Source: Terracoccus sp. 273MFTsu3.1
GTDB lineage: Bacteria > Actinomycetota > Actinomycetes > Actinomycetales > Dermatophilaceae
Length of the DNA: 64,000 nucleotides
Assembly (NCBI RefSeq): GCF_000383675.1
Contig: NZ_KB911820.1
Span: 434,001-498,000, forward strand
Reading direction: 5' to 3'
Shown here: positions 40,437-48,889 of the stretch, piece after piece
Layout of the letters: each line of letters begins with the position of its first letter
Numbering within the stretch: position 1 is the first letter of the stretch
The notes under the pieces: generated by a model
Databases searched by the model: none
Seen by the model: the letters and a program-made list of their open reading frames with translations, nothing else
Told to the model about the DNA's origin: nothing
Program-made: the position numbers and the translations under genes

Positions 40437-41159
40437 ATGATGAAGTCCAGTCGTGTCGCCACGGTGCTGCTAGCCGGTGCCGGAGTGGTCGCGGGCATCG
40501 CCAGCACGGCAGTGCCCGCCTCCGCCGCCATGAACGTGCCCGCCAGCGCAAGCATCGTCAACCGCGTCTGCTCGGGCGCGATCTCGTGGTGGGGCGGCGA
40601 GTCCGCCTACTCCACCCAGTACAACGTCGACACGCGCTCCCACGGGACGGTGAAGATCTGTTACGCGGTCTACAAGTTCAACGACAGCAACAGCTCGTAC
40701 GACTGGTATGCCGCCGATCTGCAGACGGTGTGGACGAACGCCAGCGGCAGCAACAGCAATGCGGCGGCCGTCCTGGGCCAGACCATCTCGTCGGCGAAGT
40801 ACACGTCGAGCAACGACTACTCGGCGACGCCGACCTACAAGTCCACGACGTCGTGCGGCACGCCGATCAACGTCGGCCTGACGGCGACCACGGGTGTCTT
40901 CGAGGCCAGCGTGAGCACCCCGATCCAGCTCTGCAGCGGCTACACCGTGACGCGGGGAAGCTTCGGACAGAAGAGCGCGTCGTGGACGACGCCCAAGGTC
41001 GGTAAGTCACCCAGCGTCGAGACGGGCTACCACCAGAAGGTGACGGCCGGACGCCCCACCTACACGTTCACGGTGATGGTGCCCTACTACAGCTACTCCT
41101 ACAACGGCACCATCTGGGTCCGGGCCGAGAACTACCGCTGGTACACCTACAAGATCTGA
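40437..41159 (+). CDS. Secreted protein of unknown function, Tyr/Ser/Thr-rich
   Basis: A 240-residue exported protein. The signal peptide (residues 1-31) ends at PASAA; the mature part has four widely spaced cysteines (RVCSG, KICYA, TTSCG, IQLCSG) that could make two disulfides, and a beta-rich, tyrosine-laden C-terminus (TVMVPYYSYSYNGTIWV). I do not recognise a family. Codon choice looks less G+C-biased than in neighbours (many AAC/AGC/TAC runs), hinting at separate origin. AGGGG precedes the double ATG. It lies between two sugar loci but behind a strong terminator, so there is no evidence that it belongs to either. Confidence 0.6.
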   Translation: MMKSSRVATVLLAGAGVVAGIASTAVPASAAMNVPASASIVNRVCSGAISWWGGESAYSTQYNVDTRSHGTVKICYAVYKFNDSNSSYDWYAADLQTVWTNASGSNSNAAAVLGQTISSAKYTSSNDYSATPTYKSTTSCGTPINVGLTATTGVFEASVSTPIQLCSGYTVTRGSFGQKSASWTTPKVGKSPSVETGYHQKVTAGRPTYTFTVMVPYYSYSYNGTIWVRAENYRWYTYKI

Positions 41160-41408
41160 TCAGCCGGTGTAGCCCTCGACGGTGCGCTCGGAGCGCACCT
41201 CGGCGCCGTCGGGGTCCTGGCCGAACTCGCGCCGGGCCCGGCGCTGCCGCAGCAGGTCCCAGCACTGGTCCAGCTCCACCTCGACGCTGCGCAGTCGGGC
41301 GTGCTCCTCGTCGACGGTGATGTCGCCGGCCTGCAGGGCCGAGCGCAGTCGGTGCTCCTCGTCGATGAGCGAGCCGATGCGGTCCTGGATCGAGGGGTCG
41401 TCAGCCAT
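41160..41408 (-). CDS. DUF2630-family protein
   Basis: An 82-residue helical protein: QDRIGSLIDEEHRLRSAL, then EEHARLRSVEVELDQCWDLLRQRRARREFG and a VEGYTG end. This pattern matches DUF2630, a small actinobacterial family of unknown role, probably a coiled-coil dimer. The ATG at 41408 begins MADDPS. It converges on the secreted protein with abutting stop codons and diverges from the hydrolase gene with about 40 bases between. Confidence 0.8.
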   Translation of the reverse strand: MADDPSIQDRIGSLIDEEHRLRSALQAGDITVDEEHARLRSVEVELDQCWDLLRQRRARREFGQDPDGAEVRSERTVEGYTG

Positions 41409-41448
41409 GGGCCCACGATCGCACGGCCCCACGGGCGCCGTCGAGGGC

Positions 41449-41454
41449 TAGCAT
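41449..41454 (+). promoter_or_regulatory. -10 element of the alpha/beta hydrolase gene
   Basis: TAGCAT, seven bases before the GTG at 41462. Because an alternative ATG at 41453 would lie within this element, it decides the start. Confidence 0.5.
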
Positions 41455-41461
41455 GTGGACA

Positions 41462-42145
41462 GTGACCACATTCGCGCTCGTCCCGGGTGCAGGCGGCGCT
41501 GCCTGGTACTGGCACCGGGTCGTTCCGCTCCTCGAGGACGCCGGCCACGAGGCCGTCGCGGTCGACCTGCCCGCCGACGACCCGGCCGCCGGGCTGTCGG
41601 AGTACGCCGCCCTCGTGACCTCTGCGGTCGAGGGGCGTGACGACGTCGTGGTCGTCGGGCAGTCGATGGGCGGCTTCACCGTGCCGATGGTCGCGGCGCG
41701 GCGACCCGTCGCCGGCATCGTCCTGCTCAACGCCATGGTCCCGCTCCCGGGCGAGACCGCCGGTGCGTGGTGGGACGCCGTGCGGTCGGAGGAGGCCCGG
41801 GTCGCGGCGGCCCGCGCCGGTGGGTGGAGCGAGGAGATCGACCTCGACACGTACTTCCTCCACGACGTCGACCCGGCGGTCGCGGCGACGGGCGAGGAGC
41901 ACCAGCGACCCGAGGCGGAGCGCGCCTTCGAGACGCCGTGCGCCATCAATGCCTGGCCCGACGTGCCGACCCGCGTCGTGGCCGGCGCCGACGACCGCTT
42001 CTTCCCGGCCGATCTCCAGCGTCGCGTGGCGCTCGACCGGCTGGGCCTCGACATCGATGTCGTGCCCGGCGGGCACCTGGCCGCACTCTCGCACCCGACC
42101 GAGCTCACGGCATACCTCATGGCATTCCCCAGGCGTCGGGAGTAG
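41462..42145 (+). CDS. Alpha/beta hydrolase
   Basis: A 227-residue alpha/beta hydrolase of the salicylate esterase/hydroxynitrile lyase-like group. PGAGGAAWYWHRVVPLLEDAGHE is typical at the N-terminus (oxyanion region PGAGG), Ser68 in VGQSMGGFT is the nucleophile, ADDRFFP carries the acid and GGHLAALSHP the His. Substrate unknown; esters of small aromatics are typical. TAGCAT before the GTG suggests a leaderless message. A 55-residue membrane protein follows after nine bases. Confidence 0.82.
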   Translation: MTTFALVPGAGGAAWYWHRVVPLLEDAGHEAVAVDLPADDPAAGLSEYAALVTSAVEGRDDVVVVGQSMGGFTVPMVAARRPVAGIVLLNAMVPLPGETAGAWWDAVRSEEARVAAARAGGWSEEIDLDTYFLHDVDPAVAATGEEHQRPEAERAFETPCAINAWPDVPTRVVAGADDRFFPADLQRRVALDRLGLDIDVVPGGHLAALSHPTELTAYLMAFPRRRE

Positions 42146-42154
42146 GACTGGGGC

Positions 42155-42322
42155 ATGGGAAGGTCCGTGCTCGGCGTGCTCTACGCGCTCGTGATGGTGG
42201 CCGTCGTCGTGGCCGTCGACGTCCTCTTCTTCAGGGACCACGCGTGGGCGCGGCTCATGGCCAACGTGGGCATCGTCCTCGTGTTCGGCGCCTTCTACCT
42301 GAGGTTCTTCCGATCCGTCTGA
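42155..42322 (+). CDS. Small membrane protein, 55 residues
   Basis: MGRSVLGVLYALVMVAVVVA begins a 55-residue protein with two hydrophobic helices (residues 4-22 and 33-49) around a short polar turn, RDHAWARLMAN, ending in RFFRSV. The ATG is nine bases after the hydrolase stop, with GGACTGGGG as weak ribosome binding site. The coding potential (strong third-position G/C, clean hydrophobic helices) supports a real gene. Similar short two-helix proteins are common and unnamed in actinobacteria. Confidence 0.6.
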   Translation: MGRSVLGVLYALVMVAVVVAVDVLFFRDHAWARLMANVGIVLVFGAFYLRFFRSV

Positions 42323-42369
42323 CCGCCGCACGTCGGGTCGCCGACCTGTGCGCGTGCAAGGCTGGGTCC

Positions 42370-42951
42370 GTGATCGACGACTTCGCCAAGGCGTACCTCC
42401 ACGACAACCTGCGCTGGGTCCGGACGTCCCTGCTGCAGAAGCTCGACGGGGTCTCGGAGTACGACGCGCGCCGACCCCTGACGACGACGGGCACCAACCT
42501 GCTCGGCCTCGTCAAGCACCTCACGCTGTCCGAGGCGCGCTACCTCGGCGGCATCCTGGGGCGCCCCTTCCCCGAGCCGCTGCCCCAGTTCGACGACGCG
42601 GGCTTCGTGAGCCGCGACCAGCTGTGGGTCAGGGCGGACGAGTCGCGGGCCGAGGTCGTCGAGCGCTACCGGCGCGCCTGCGCCCACGCCGACGCGACGA
42701 TCGAGGCGCTGCCGATCGACGCGCCGGGCCACGTCCCGTGGTGGCCGCGACCGGACGTCATGCTCTTCAACCTCATGGTGCACGTCCTCACCGAGACCAA
42801 CCGCCACGCCGGCCACGCCGACATCCTCCGGGAGCAGGTCGACGGCGTCGTCGACGACGGCGCCGTCTCGACGAGCGACGCCGCCGACGACTGGGCGGCC
42901 CATCGCGAGAGGGTCGAGCAGGCTGCACGCGCAGCGGGAGCCGGCGCCTGA
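42370..42951 (+). CDS. DinB/DUF664-family protein
   Basis: A 193-residue four-helix-bundle protein. TTTGTNLLGLVKHLTLSEARYLGG carries the first metal-ligand His of the DinB/DUF664 fold and VMLFNLMVHVLTETNRHAGHADILRE the other two (H in MVHVL and HAGHAD). The fold is used by mycothiol- or bacillithiol-dependent transferases; the actinobacterial DUF664 members may be mycothiol-linked, but this is inference. It is unrelated to the DNA polymerase gene dinB. AAGGCT six bases before the GTG may be a weak -10. Confidence 0.8.
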   Translation: MIDDFAKAYLHDNLRWVRTSLLQKLDGVSEYDARRPLTTTGTNLLGLVKHLTLSEARYLGGILGRPFPEPLPQFDDAGFVSRDQLWVRADESRAEVVERYRRACAHADATIEALPIDAPGHVPWWPRPDVMLFNLMVHVLTETNRHAGHADILREQVDGVVDDGAVSTSDAADDWAAHRERVEQAARAAGAGA

Positions 42952-43052
42952 CAAAGGGGCTCGCCGCGTGCCGTGCCGCTCTTGCGCCGACCTTGCAGGA
43001 TTCCTGCTGCTTCGGGCGGGCGGCCTTGCGACGGCGTCGACACACTGAGGTC

Positions 43053-43073
43053 GTGGCGCCGGTCCGGCGCCAC
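43053..43073. promoter_or_regulatory. 21-bp palindrome before the secreted protein gene
   Basis: GTGGCGCCGG-T-CCGGCGCCAC: ten-base arms around one base, 31 bp before the ATG at 43104. Either an operator or a leader hairpin. Confidence 0.45.
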
Positions 43074-43103
43074 TCGTGACCGACCGTCCCCGGAGGACCG
43101 CCC

Positions 43104-43754
43104 ATGTCTGACCCCGCCCAGGCCCCACGCCGGACGTTGCTCGGCCGTGCCGTCCTCGTGGCGGTGGGAGCCGGCGCCGTGGTCCTCGGCGCCCAGTCGA
43201 TGGGCCCGGCGACCGCGCCGACGCCACGAGCCGCGGCACCGGTGAGCAGCGCGCCGACCGCACCGGTCACGACGCTCGCCCCGGAGAGCGACCTCGTCGA
43301 CGCCAGCGTCTCCACGGGCCTGCGCCCCGTCACGCGGGCGCTGGGACCCGTCGTGGCCGGACAGCAGTCGTGGGTCCGGATCCCGTGGACGACGGACGTG
43401 CCCGTCTGCTCCGTCTCCGTCACGGTGGTGGCGGCCGGTGCGGATGTCGGCTATCCCGTCAACACCGGCGCGTACTCGTCCTTCTACCACCAGAACCGTC
43501 TCGCGGCGTCCGTCCGCGACTACACGGCGGTGCGCCTCCTCGTGCCGGCCTTCTCCTCCGCGAAGGTCGTCACGGCCGACGTCACGGCCAGCTTCACGAC
43601 GACCACGAGCGCCGTGGGCCCGGCCGCGAAAGCCTGTGTCGGCGCGAGTGTCACCCGGACCTACCGCGTAACCCTGCCGGTCCAGCCGTCGTCCACTGCG
43701 CCCGCCGCCGCCCTCGCCGATCCCGTTGCGCCGTCGTCGGATCCGGTCGGCTGA
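43104..43754 (+). CDS. Exported protein of unknown function
   Basis: A 216-residue protein with a basic N-terminus (APRRTLLGR), a hydrophobic export segment (residues 15-33, possibly TAT-type because of the paired arginines) and a Pro/Ala/Thr-rich linker to about 60. The globular part contains two cysteines (VPVCSVSV and AKACVGAS) and beta-rich segments such as SWVRIPWTTDVPV; the C-terminus is again Ala/Pro/Ser-rich. I do not recognise the family. GGAGGA precedes the ATG. It converges on the LacI gene with eleven bases between stops. Confidence 0.55.
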   Translation: MSDPAQAPRRTLLGRAVLVAVGAGAVVLGAQSMGPATAPTPRAAAPVSSAPTAPVTTLAPESDLVDASVSTGLRPVTRALGPVVAGQQSWVRIPWTTDVPVCSVSVTVVAAGADVGYPVNTGAYSSFYHQNRLAASVRDYTAVRLLVPAFSSAKVVTADVTASFTTTTSAVGPAAKACVGASVTRTYRVTLPVQPSSTAPAAALADPVAPSSDPVG

Positions 43755-43765
43755 GCGATTCTGCC

Positions 43766-44803
43766 TCAGTCCGGCGTCGACGCCTCACGGCGCCGGCGGG
43801 CCGGGACCCCGAGGGTCGTCTCGCGCGCCTCGAGCGTCCACGCCACCTCGACCTCCTCGGCGTCACCGCGCTCGCCGTCGATGCGGCGTGACAGCAGCTC
43901 GAGCGCGGCTCGCGCCAGGCCGGTGAGGTCGGGCGAGATCGTCGTGACCGTCGGGTTGGAGTAGCGGGTCTCGGCGATGTCGTCGAACCCGACGATGGCG
44001 ACCTCGTCCGGCACGTCCACGCCGGCCTCGACGCAGGCGCGCAGGGCGCCGATGGCCATGAGGTCGTTGAAGCAGAAGACGGCGTCGGGAGGCTCGGGCA
44101 GCGCGAGCAGCCGTTGCATCGCGGCGTGGCCGTCGGCGCGCTCGAAGTGGGGCACGCCGATGACGAGGTCGGGGTCGTAGGGGAGACCGGCACCCTTGAG
44201 CGCCTGGCGGTAGCCGCGCAGGCGCATGGACGCGGTGCCCCTCGTCGTCTCGCGCCCGACCGCAGCGATGCGTCGACGCCCTTGTGCCACAAGGTGTTCC
44301 GTGGCGGCTCGAGCTGCCGCCACGGAGTCGACCGCGATGTGGTCGAAGCCGGTGGGGACGGGCCGCTCGCCGAGCAGCACCATCGGCAGGCTGTCGGCCC
44401 GTCGCCCGATCTCGTCGGGGGAGAGGGCGAGCGGCGAGAAGATGACGCCGTCGATGACGTGCGACCGCATCCCCTCGAGGACGACGCGTTCGGCATCGGC
44501 GTCGCCGCCCGTCACGTCGAGCAGGACGATGAAGCCGAGCGCGGCCGCCTCCTCCGTGATGCGCGCCGCGAGCTCGGCGAAGTAGGGGGAGTCCATCGCC
44601 GGCACGGCGAGGGCGAGGAACCCGGCGCGACCGTGCTTGAGGCTGCGCGCCGAGAGGTTGGGCCGGTAGTGCAGCTCGGCCATCGCGGCCTCGACGCGCT
44701 CGCGCGTGCTCGCCTTCACGTGGGGGTGGTGGTTGAGCACGTTGGAGGCGGTCTTGACCGACACTCCCGCACGCTCCGCCACGTCCCGCAGCCGCGCCGC
44801 CAA
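43766..44803 (-). CDS. LacI-family regulator of the arabinan locus
   Basis: A 345-residue regulator: helix-turn-helix at about 5-30 (RLRDVAERAGVSVKTASNVLN), then an effector-binding domain (ARSLKHGRAGFLALAVPAMDSPYFAEL) ending at FDDIAETRYSNPTVTTIS. The start is a TTG at 44803 because CGGAGG (44814-44809) stands five bases upstream and no ATG or GTG is better placed; the in-frame GTG at 44923 would put the N-terminus beside the operators. It is divergent from the GH51-led operon, and two operator-like direct repeats lie between them. Arabinose or arabino-oligosaccharide is the likely inducer. Confidence 0.88.
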   Translation of the reverse strand: MAARLRDVAERAGVSVKTASNVLNHHPHVKASTRERVEAAMAELHYRPNLSARSLKHGRAGFLALAVPAMDSPYFAELAARITEEAAALGFIVLLDVTGGDADAERVVLEGMRSHVIDGVIFSPLALSPDEIGRRADSLPMVLLGERPVPTGFDHIAVDSVAAARAATEHLVAQGRRRIAAVGRETTRGTASMRLRGYRQALKGAGLPYDPDLVIGVPHFERADGHAAMQRLLALPEPPDAVFCFNDLMAIGALRACVEAGVDVPDEVAIVGFDDIAETRYSNPTVTTISPDLTGLARAALELLSRRIDGERGDAEEVEVAWTLEARETTLGVPARRRREASTPD

Positions 44804-44928
44804 CCGTGCCTCCGTCCGTGCGGAGCCCTGTCCGGCCCCTGGATGCCCCCGTGGGCCCCCGTCGAGGAACAGGCTAGCGCCCGACGACGCGCTGCGTGGC
44901 GACCTCGGGACACCTCTGGACACTTTTC

Positions 44929-44942
44929 GGTAACCGTTGTAA
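44929..44942. promoter_or_regulatory. LacI-type operator, copy 1
   Basis: GGTAACCGTTGTAA, around an AAC-C-GTT core, in the regulator-GH51 divergent region. An identical copy lies 35 bp downstream, about three helical turns away, so two dimers could bind the same DNA face. Confidence 0.65.
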
Positions 44943-44963
44943 TTTTCAGGCCAGACGCAAATG

Positions 44964-44983
44964 GGTAACCGTTGTAAAACGGT
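44964..44983. promoter_or_regulatory. LacI-type operator, copy 2
   Basis: Second GGTAACCGTTGTAA (44964-44977), here extended into the palindrome ACCGTT-GTAA-AACGGT (44968-44983). It is 34-53 bp before the GH51 ATG, a position suited to blocking transcription of that operon. Confidence 0.65.
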
Positions 44984-45016
44984 GCGGCCCGAACGCCGAC
45001 GGTCAAGGAGGACCGC

Positions 45017-46552
45017 ATGGGACGAGCGATGGTGCGGCTGGACCCCGCCTACACGGTGGGGCCCGTGCGGCCGAGGACCTTCGGGTCCTTCGTCGAGCAC
45101 ATGGGCCGGTGCGTCTACACCGGCATCTACGAGCCGGACCACCCCGACGCCGACGAGCTGGGCTTCCGCACCGACGTCGCCCGGCTCGTCCGCGAGCTCG
45201 GGGTCACCGTCGTGCGCTACCCCGGCGGCAACTTCGTCTCGAACTACCGCTGGGAGGACGGCATCGGGCCCAAGGCCGACCGCCCCACCCAGCTCGACCT
45301 CGCCTGGCGCTCCGTCGAGACCAACCAGGTCGGCACCGACGACTTCGTCGACTGGGCGCGCGGCGTCGGCGTCGAGCCGATGATGGCGGTCAACCTCGGC
45401 ACCCGCGGCGTCCAGGAGGCCATCGACCTGCTGCTCTACTGCAACGCCGACACCGGGACGTCGTGGCCCGACCGGCGGGCCAAGAACGGCCACACGGAGC
45501 CCCACGACATCCGCGTCTGGTGCCTCGGCAACGAGATGGACGGCCCGTGGCAGATGGGCCACAAGACGGCCGAGGAGTACGCCCGGGTCGCCGAGGAGGC
45601 CGCGCGCGCCATGCGCCGGGTCGACCCCGGCCTCGAGCTCGTCGCCTGCGGCTCGTCCAACCGCGGCATGCCCACGTTCGGCACGTGGGAGCGGGTCGTC
45701 CTCGAGCGCTGCTTCGACCTCGTCGACCACATCTCGGCGCACGCCTACTACGAGCCCGTCGACGGCGACGTCGACTCCTTCCTCGCGAGCGGCGAGGACA
45801 TGCACCGCTTCATCGAGTCGGTCGTCGCGACGGCCGACCACGTCGCCGCGGTCCGCGGCTCCGACAAGCGGATCATGGTCTCCTTCGACGAGTGGAACGT
45901 GTGGTTCCAGGAGCGCTTCCACGGCGAGAGCTCCCTCGAGGTCCGCGAGGCGCCCGAGCTCATCGAGGACGTCTACGACGTCACCGACGCCGTCGTCGTG
46001 GGGAGCCTGCTCATCACCCTCCTCCAGCACACCGACCGCGTCTCGATGGCCTGCCAGGCGCAGCTCGTCAACGTCATCGCCCCCATCGCCACCCGGCCCG
46101 GCGGCGCCGCGTGGAAGCAGACGATCTTCCACCCCTTCGCGCTCACGGCGAGGTATGCCCGTGGCACCGTGCTGCGCCCCGCCGTCGCCTGCGACGTGGT
46201 CGAGACCAAGGCCTTCGGGCCGGTCGACTCCCTCGTCGTCACCGCGACCCACGACCCCGACACCGGAGACCTCACCGTCTTCGTCGTCAACCGGAGCCGC
46301 ACCGAGACGTCCGAGCTGACGCTCGACGTCGCGGCCGCCGTGGGGGGCCACCCCACGGCATACGCCCTCGTCGAGCACCTCCAGGTGCACGACGACGATC
46401 CCTCGGCCACGAACACCGAGGACCACCCCGACCGGGTGACCCCGCGCCCCGGGGACGCCGCGGTCGACGTCACCGCCGGCACCACCCTCACGGCAACCCT
46501 GCCGCCCACCTCCTGGCACTGCATCCGCCTCACCGAAGGGACCGTTCAATGA
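45017..46552 (+). CDS. GH51 alpha-L-arabinofuranosidase
   Basis: A 511-residue intracellular retaining arabinofuranosidase. Glu173 in WCLGNEMDGPW is the acid/base and Glu292 in SFDEWNVW the nucleophile; TFGSFVEHMGRCVYTGIYEP at the N-terminus is the usual GH51 opening, here the residues GSFVEHMGR. The C-terminal beta-sandwich starts near 390. It releases arabinose from imported arabino-oligosaccharides. AAGGAGG, seven bases before the ATG, is an excellent ribosome binding site. It heads an operon with a four-base overlap into the binding-protein gene. Confidence 0.95.
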   Translation: MGRAMVRLDPAYTVGPVRPRTFGSFVEHMGRCVYTGIYEPDHPDADELGFRTDVARLVRELGVTVVRYPGGNFVSNYRWEDGIGPKADRPTQLDLAWRSVETNQVGTDDFVDWARGVGVEPMMAVNLGTRGVQEAIDLLLYCNADTGTSWPDRRAKNGHTEPHDIRVWCLGNEMDGPWQMGHKTAEEYARVAEEAARAMRRVDPGLELVACGSSNRGMPTFGTWERVVLERCFDLVDHISAHAYYEPVDGDVDSFLASGEDMHRFIESVVATADHVAAVRGSDKRIMVSFDEWNVWFQERFHGESSLEVREAPELIEDVYDVTDAVVVGSLLITLLQHTDRVSMACQAQLVNVIAPIATRPGGAAWKQTIFHPFALTARYARGTVLRPAVACDVVETKAFGPVDSLVVTATHDPDTGDLTVFVVNRSRTETSELTLDVAAAVGGHPTAYALVEHLQVHDDDPSATNTEDHPDRVTPRPGDAAVDVTAGTTLTATLPPTSWHCIRLTEGTVQ

Positions 46553-47913
46553 CGAACACCACGCCCCGCCCGCAGTCACCCCTCACCCCGCTCTCGCGGC
46601 GCACGATCCTGTCGGGAGCGCTCGGGATCGCCGGCGTCGCCGGTCTCGCCGCGTGCGGCTCCGGCTCGAGCGGCGTCCCCGGCCAGGCACCTGCCGTGTC
46701 GGCCGGCGGGGGAGCGACCGGCTACAGCGGCCCGAAGGTGGCCCTCCAGTTCTGGAACGGCTTCACCGGCGGTGACGGACCCTTCATGAAGCGCCTCGTC
46801 GACCAGTTCAACACCGAGCACGCCAACATCGCCGTCAGCATGAACACGATGCAGTGGGCCGACTACTACGCCAAGCTCCCGGCCGCCGTCACGGCCGGCA
46901 AGGGCCCCGACATCGGCATCATGCACGTCGACTCCGTCGCGACGAACGCGGCCCGCAACGTCATCCAGCCGCTCGACGACGTCGCGACCGCGCTCAAGCT
47001 GAGCGAGTCCGACTTCGCTCCCGTGCCGTGGAAGGCCGGCATCTACAACGGCAAGCGCTACTCCATCCCGCTCGACGTGCACCCGCTCGGGTTCTTCTAC
47101 AACAAGGCCGTCATGGAGCAGGGCGGTCTCGACCCCGAGAAGCCGCCGATGACGGCCGACGACTACATGGCCGCGCTCGAGACGATGAAGGGCAAGGGCA
47201 TCGAGGGCCACTGGGCGAGCCCCTTCCCCTTCACCGGCGGCCTGTCGATCCAGTCGCTCATCTACCAGTTCGGCGGCTCGCTCTTCTCCGACGACGCCAA
47301 GCAGGTGCTCTGGGCCGACGACGCCGGCGTCAAGGCGCTCACGTGGTTCCAGGACCTCGTCACGAAGGGCTACTCGGCCGGCAAGATCGCCCAGGACGCC
47401 GACATCGTCGCCCTCCAGAACGGCAAGACCGCCTTCAACTGGAACGGCATCTGGACGATCAACACCCTCAAGGAGAAGTCGGGCCTGCAGTGGGGTGTCG
47501 CGCCGCTGCCCAACATCGGCGGCACCAAGGCGGCGTGGGCCGGCTCGCACCAGTTCGTCCTGCCGACGATGCGCACGCCCGACGAGAACAAGCAGGTCGC
47601 GGCCCGCGTGTTCCTCAACTGGATCAGCACGAAGAGCCTCGAGTGGGCCAAGGGCGGCCAGGTGCCGGCCCGCAACTCGGTGCGCGAGTCGGCGGAGTTC
47701 AAGGCGCTGACCGACCAGGCGACGCTGGCCAGCCAGATCGACGACCTGCACTTCCCGCCGCCGGTCGCCGGCATCGGAGACGCCATGCCGGAGTTCGACA
47801 AGGCGGTCAACGCCGCCGTGCTCGGCGGGCAGGACCCCAAGACCGTCCTGTCCGACGCGGCCGGTCGCGCGACGAAGATCCTCGAGGCCAACGCCAAGAA
47901 GTACGGGGCCTGA
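46549..47913 (+). CDS. Arabino-oligosaccharide-type ABC binding lipoprotein
   Basis: A 454-residue CUT1 solute-binding protein with a TAT-type lipoprotein signal: twin arginines at 17-18 (SRRTILSG) and lipobox GLAAC with Cys36, followed by a Gly/Ser linker. KVALQFWNGFTGGDGPFMKRLVDQF is the family opening, with the FWNGFTGGDG part diagnostic; SIPLDVHPLGFFYNKAVM contacts sugar in relatives. It shares an ATGA overlap with the GH51 gene. Ligand is inferred from the flanking arabinan enzymes. Confidence 0.92.
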   Translation: MTNTTPRPQSPLTPLSRRTILSGALGIAGVAGLAACGSGSSGVPGQAPAVSAGGGATGYSGPKVALQFWNGFTGGDGPFMKRLVDQFNTEHANIAVSMNTMQWADYYAKLPAAVTAGKGPDIGIMHVDSVATNAARNVIQPLDDVATALKLSESDFAPVPWKAGIYNGKRYSIPLDVHPLGFFYNKAVMEQGGLDPEKPPMTADDYMAALETMKGKGIEGHWASPFPFTGGLSIQSLIYQFGGSLFSDDAKQVLWADDAGVKALTWFQDLVTKGYSAGKIAQDADIVALQNGKTAFNWNGIWTINTLKEKSGLQWGVAPLPNIGGTKAAWAGSHQFVLPTMRTPDENKQVAARVFLNWISTKSLEWAKGGQVPARNSVRESAEFKALTDQATLASQIDDLHFPPPVAGIGDAMPEFDKAVNAAVLGGQDPKTVLSDAAGRATKILEANAKKYGA

Positions 47914-47917
47914 CCGC

Positions 47918-48889
47918 ATGGCTGTGACGACGGCACAGCCCACGAGACCCCCCTCGGGAGCGACGCCTGCGCCGGGTGGGCGTCGCTCCCGGGGAGCGAC
48001 ATCCGGCATCCACGGGTCCCGGTGGACGCCCTACCTCTTCCTGTCGCCCTTCCTGCTGCTCTTCATCACGTTCGTCGCCGTCCCCGGGGTCCTCGGCATC
48101 TGGATCTCCCTGCACGACTGGGACTTCCTGCTGCCCAACAAGCCCTTCGTCGGGGCCCAGAACTACGCCGACCTCCTCGACAGCGGGTCGCCGCAGTTCG
48201 AGGCCTTCTGGAACGGGATGAAGGCGACCGGCATCTTCGTCGTCATCAGCGTCCCGTTCCTCGTCGTGCTGCCGCTGCTGCTCGCGATCCTGCTCAACCG
48301 GCGCTTTCCCGGCCGCACGTTCTTCCGGGCCGTCTTCTTCGCCCCGTTCGTGCTCGGGGTCGCCGTCGTCGGCCTCATGTGGCGCTACCTGCTCGACCCG
48401 TCGTTCGGCATGGTCAACGGCCTGCTCTCGGCGCTCGGCCTGCCGGGCGACACCGCGTGGACGACCGAGCAGCCGTGGGCGTGGATCTCGCTCGCCGCGG
48501 TCACCGTCTGGTGGACCATCGGCTTCAACGCCGTCATCTACCTCGCGGGTCTCGCCGACATCCCGGCGGAGCACTACGAGGCCGCCGAGATCGACGGCGC
48601 GACGCCGTGGCAGAAGCTGCGCTACATCACGATCCCCGGCCTGCGACCCGTCCTGATCTTCGTCGTCGTCACGACGGTGCTCGCCAGCGCCAACATGTTC
48701 GGCCAGAGCTACCTCATCACGCGGGGCGGGCCGGGCGACTCGACGCGCACGGCGATCATGGAGATCACCGACCTCGGCCTCTCGCAGTACCGGATGGGCC
48801 AGGCCTCGGCGATGAGCTACGTGCTCGCGGTCTTCCTCGCGCTCATCTCCCTCGTCAACGTCTGGGCCCTGAGGGAGAAGAAGTCGTGA
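47918..48889 (+). CDS. CUT1 sugar ABC permease (MalF-like)
   Basis: A 323-residue permease with six hydrophobic segments after a basic, Pro-rich N-terminus of about 40 residues. The EAA loop AEHYEAAEIDGATPWQKLRYI is near residue 225. It overlaps the second permease by four bases (GTGA) and follows the binding-protein gene by four. No ATPase is encoded in the operon. Confidence 0.92.
   Translation: MAVTTAQPTRPPSGATPAPGGRRSRGATSGIHGSRWTPYLFLSPFLLLFITFVAVPGVLGIWISLHDWDFLLPNKPFVGAQNYADLLDSGSPQFEAFWNGMKATGIFVVISVPFLVVLPLLLAILLNRRFPGRTFFRAVFFAPFVLGVAVVGLMWRYLLDPSFGMVNGLLSALGLPGDTAWTTEQPWAWISLAAVTVWWTIGFNAVIYLAGLADIPAEHYEAAEIDGATPWQKLRYITIPGLRPVLIFVVVTTVLASANMFGQSYLITRGGPGDSTRTAIMEITDLGLSQYRMGQASAMSYVLAVFLALISLVNVWALREKKS

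Noticed and set aside
42370-42951. Link between the DinB/DUF664 protein and DNA damage.
   Set aside because: The shared name is historical; the four-helix metalloprotein is unrelated to polymerase IV.
43766-46579. A 937-codon open frame on the minus strand covering the LacI gene and running through the GH51 gene.
   Set aside because: Only the first part encodes the regulator; the rest is the antisense of GH51 with Arg/Gly/Asp-rich nonsense typical of high-G+C shadows, and operators lie inside it.
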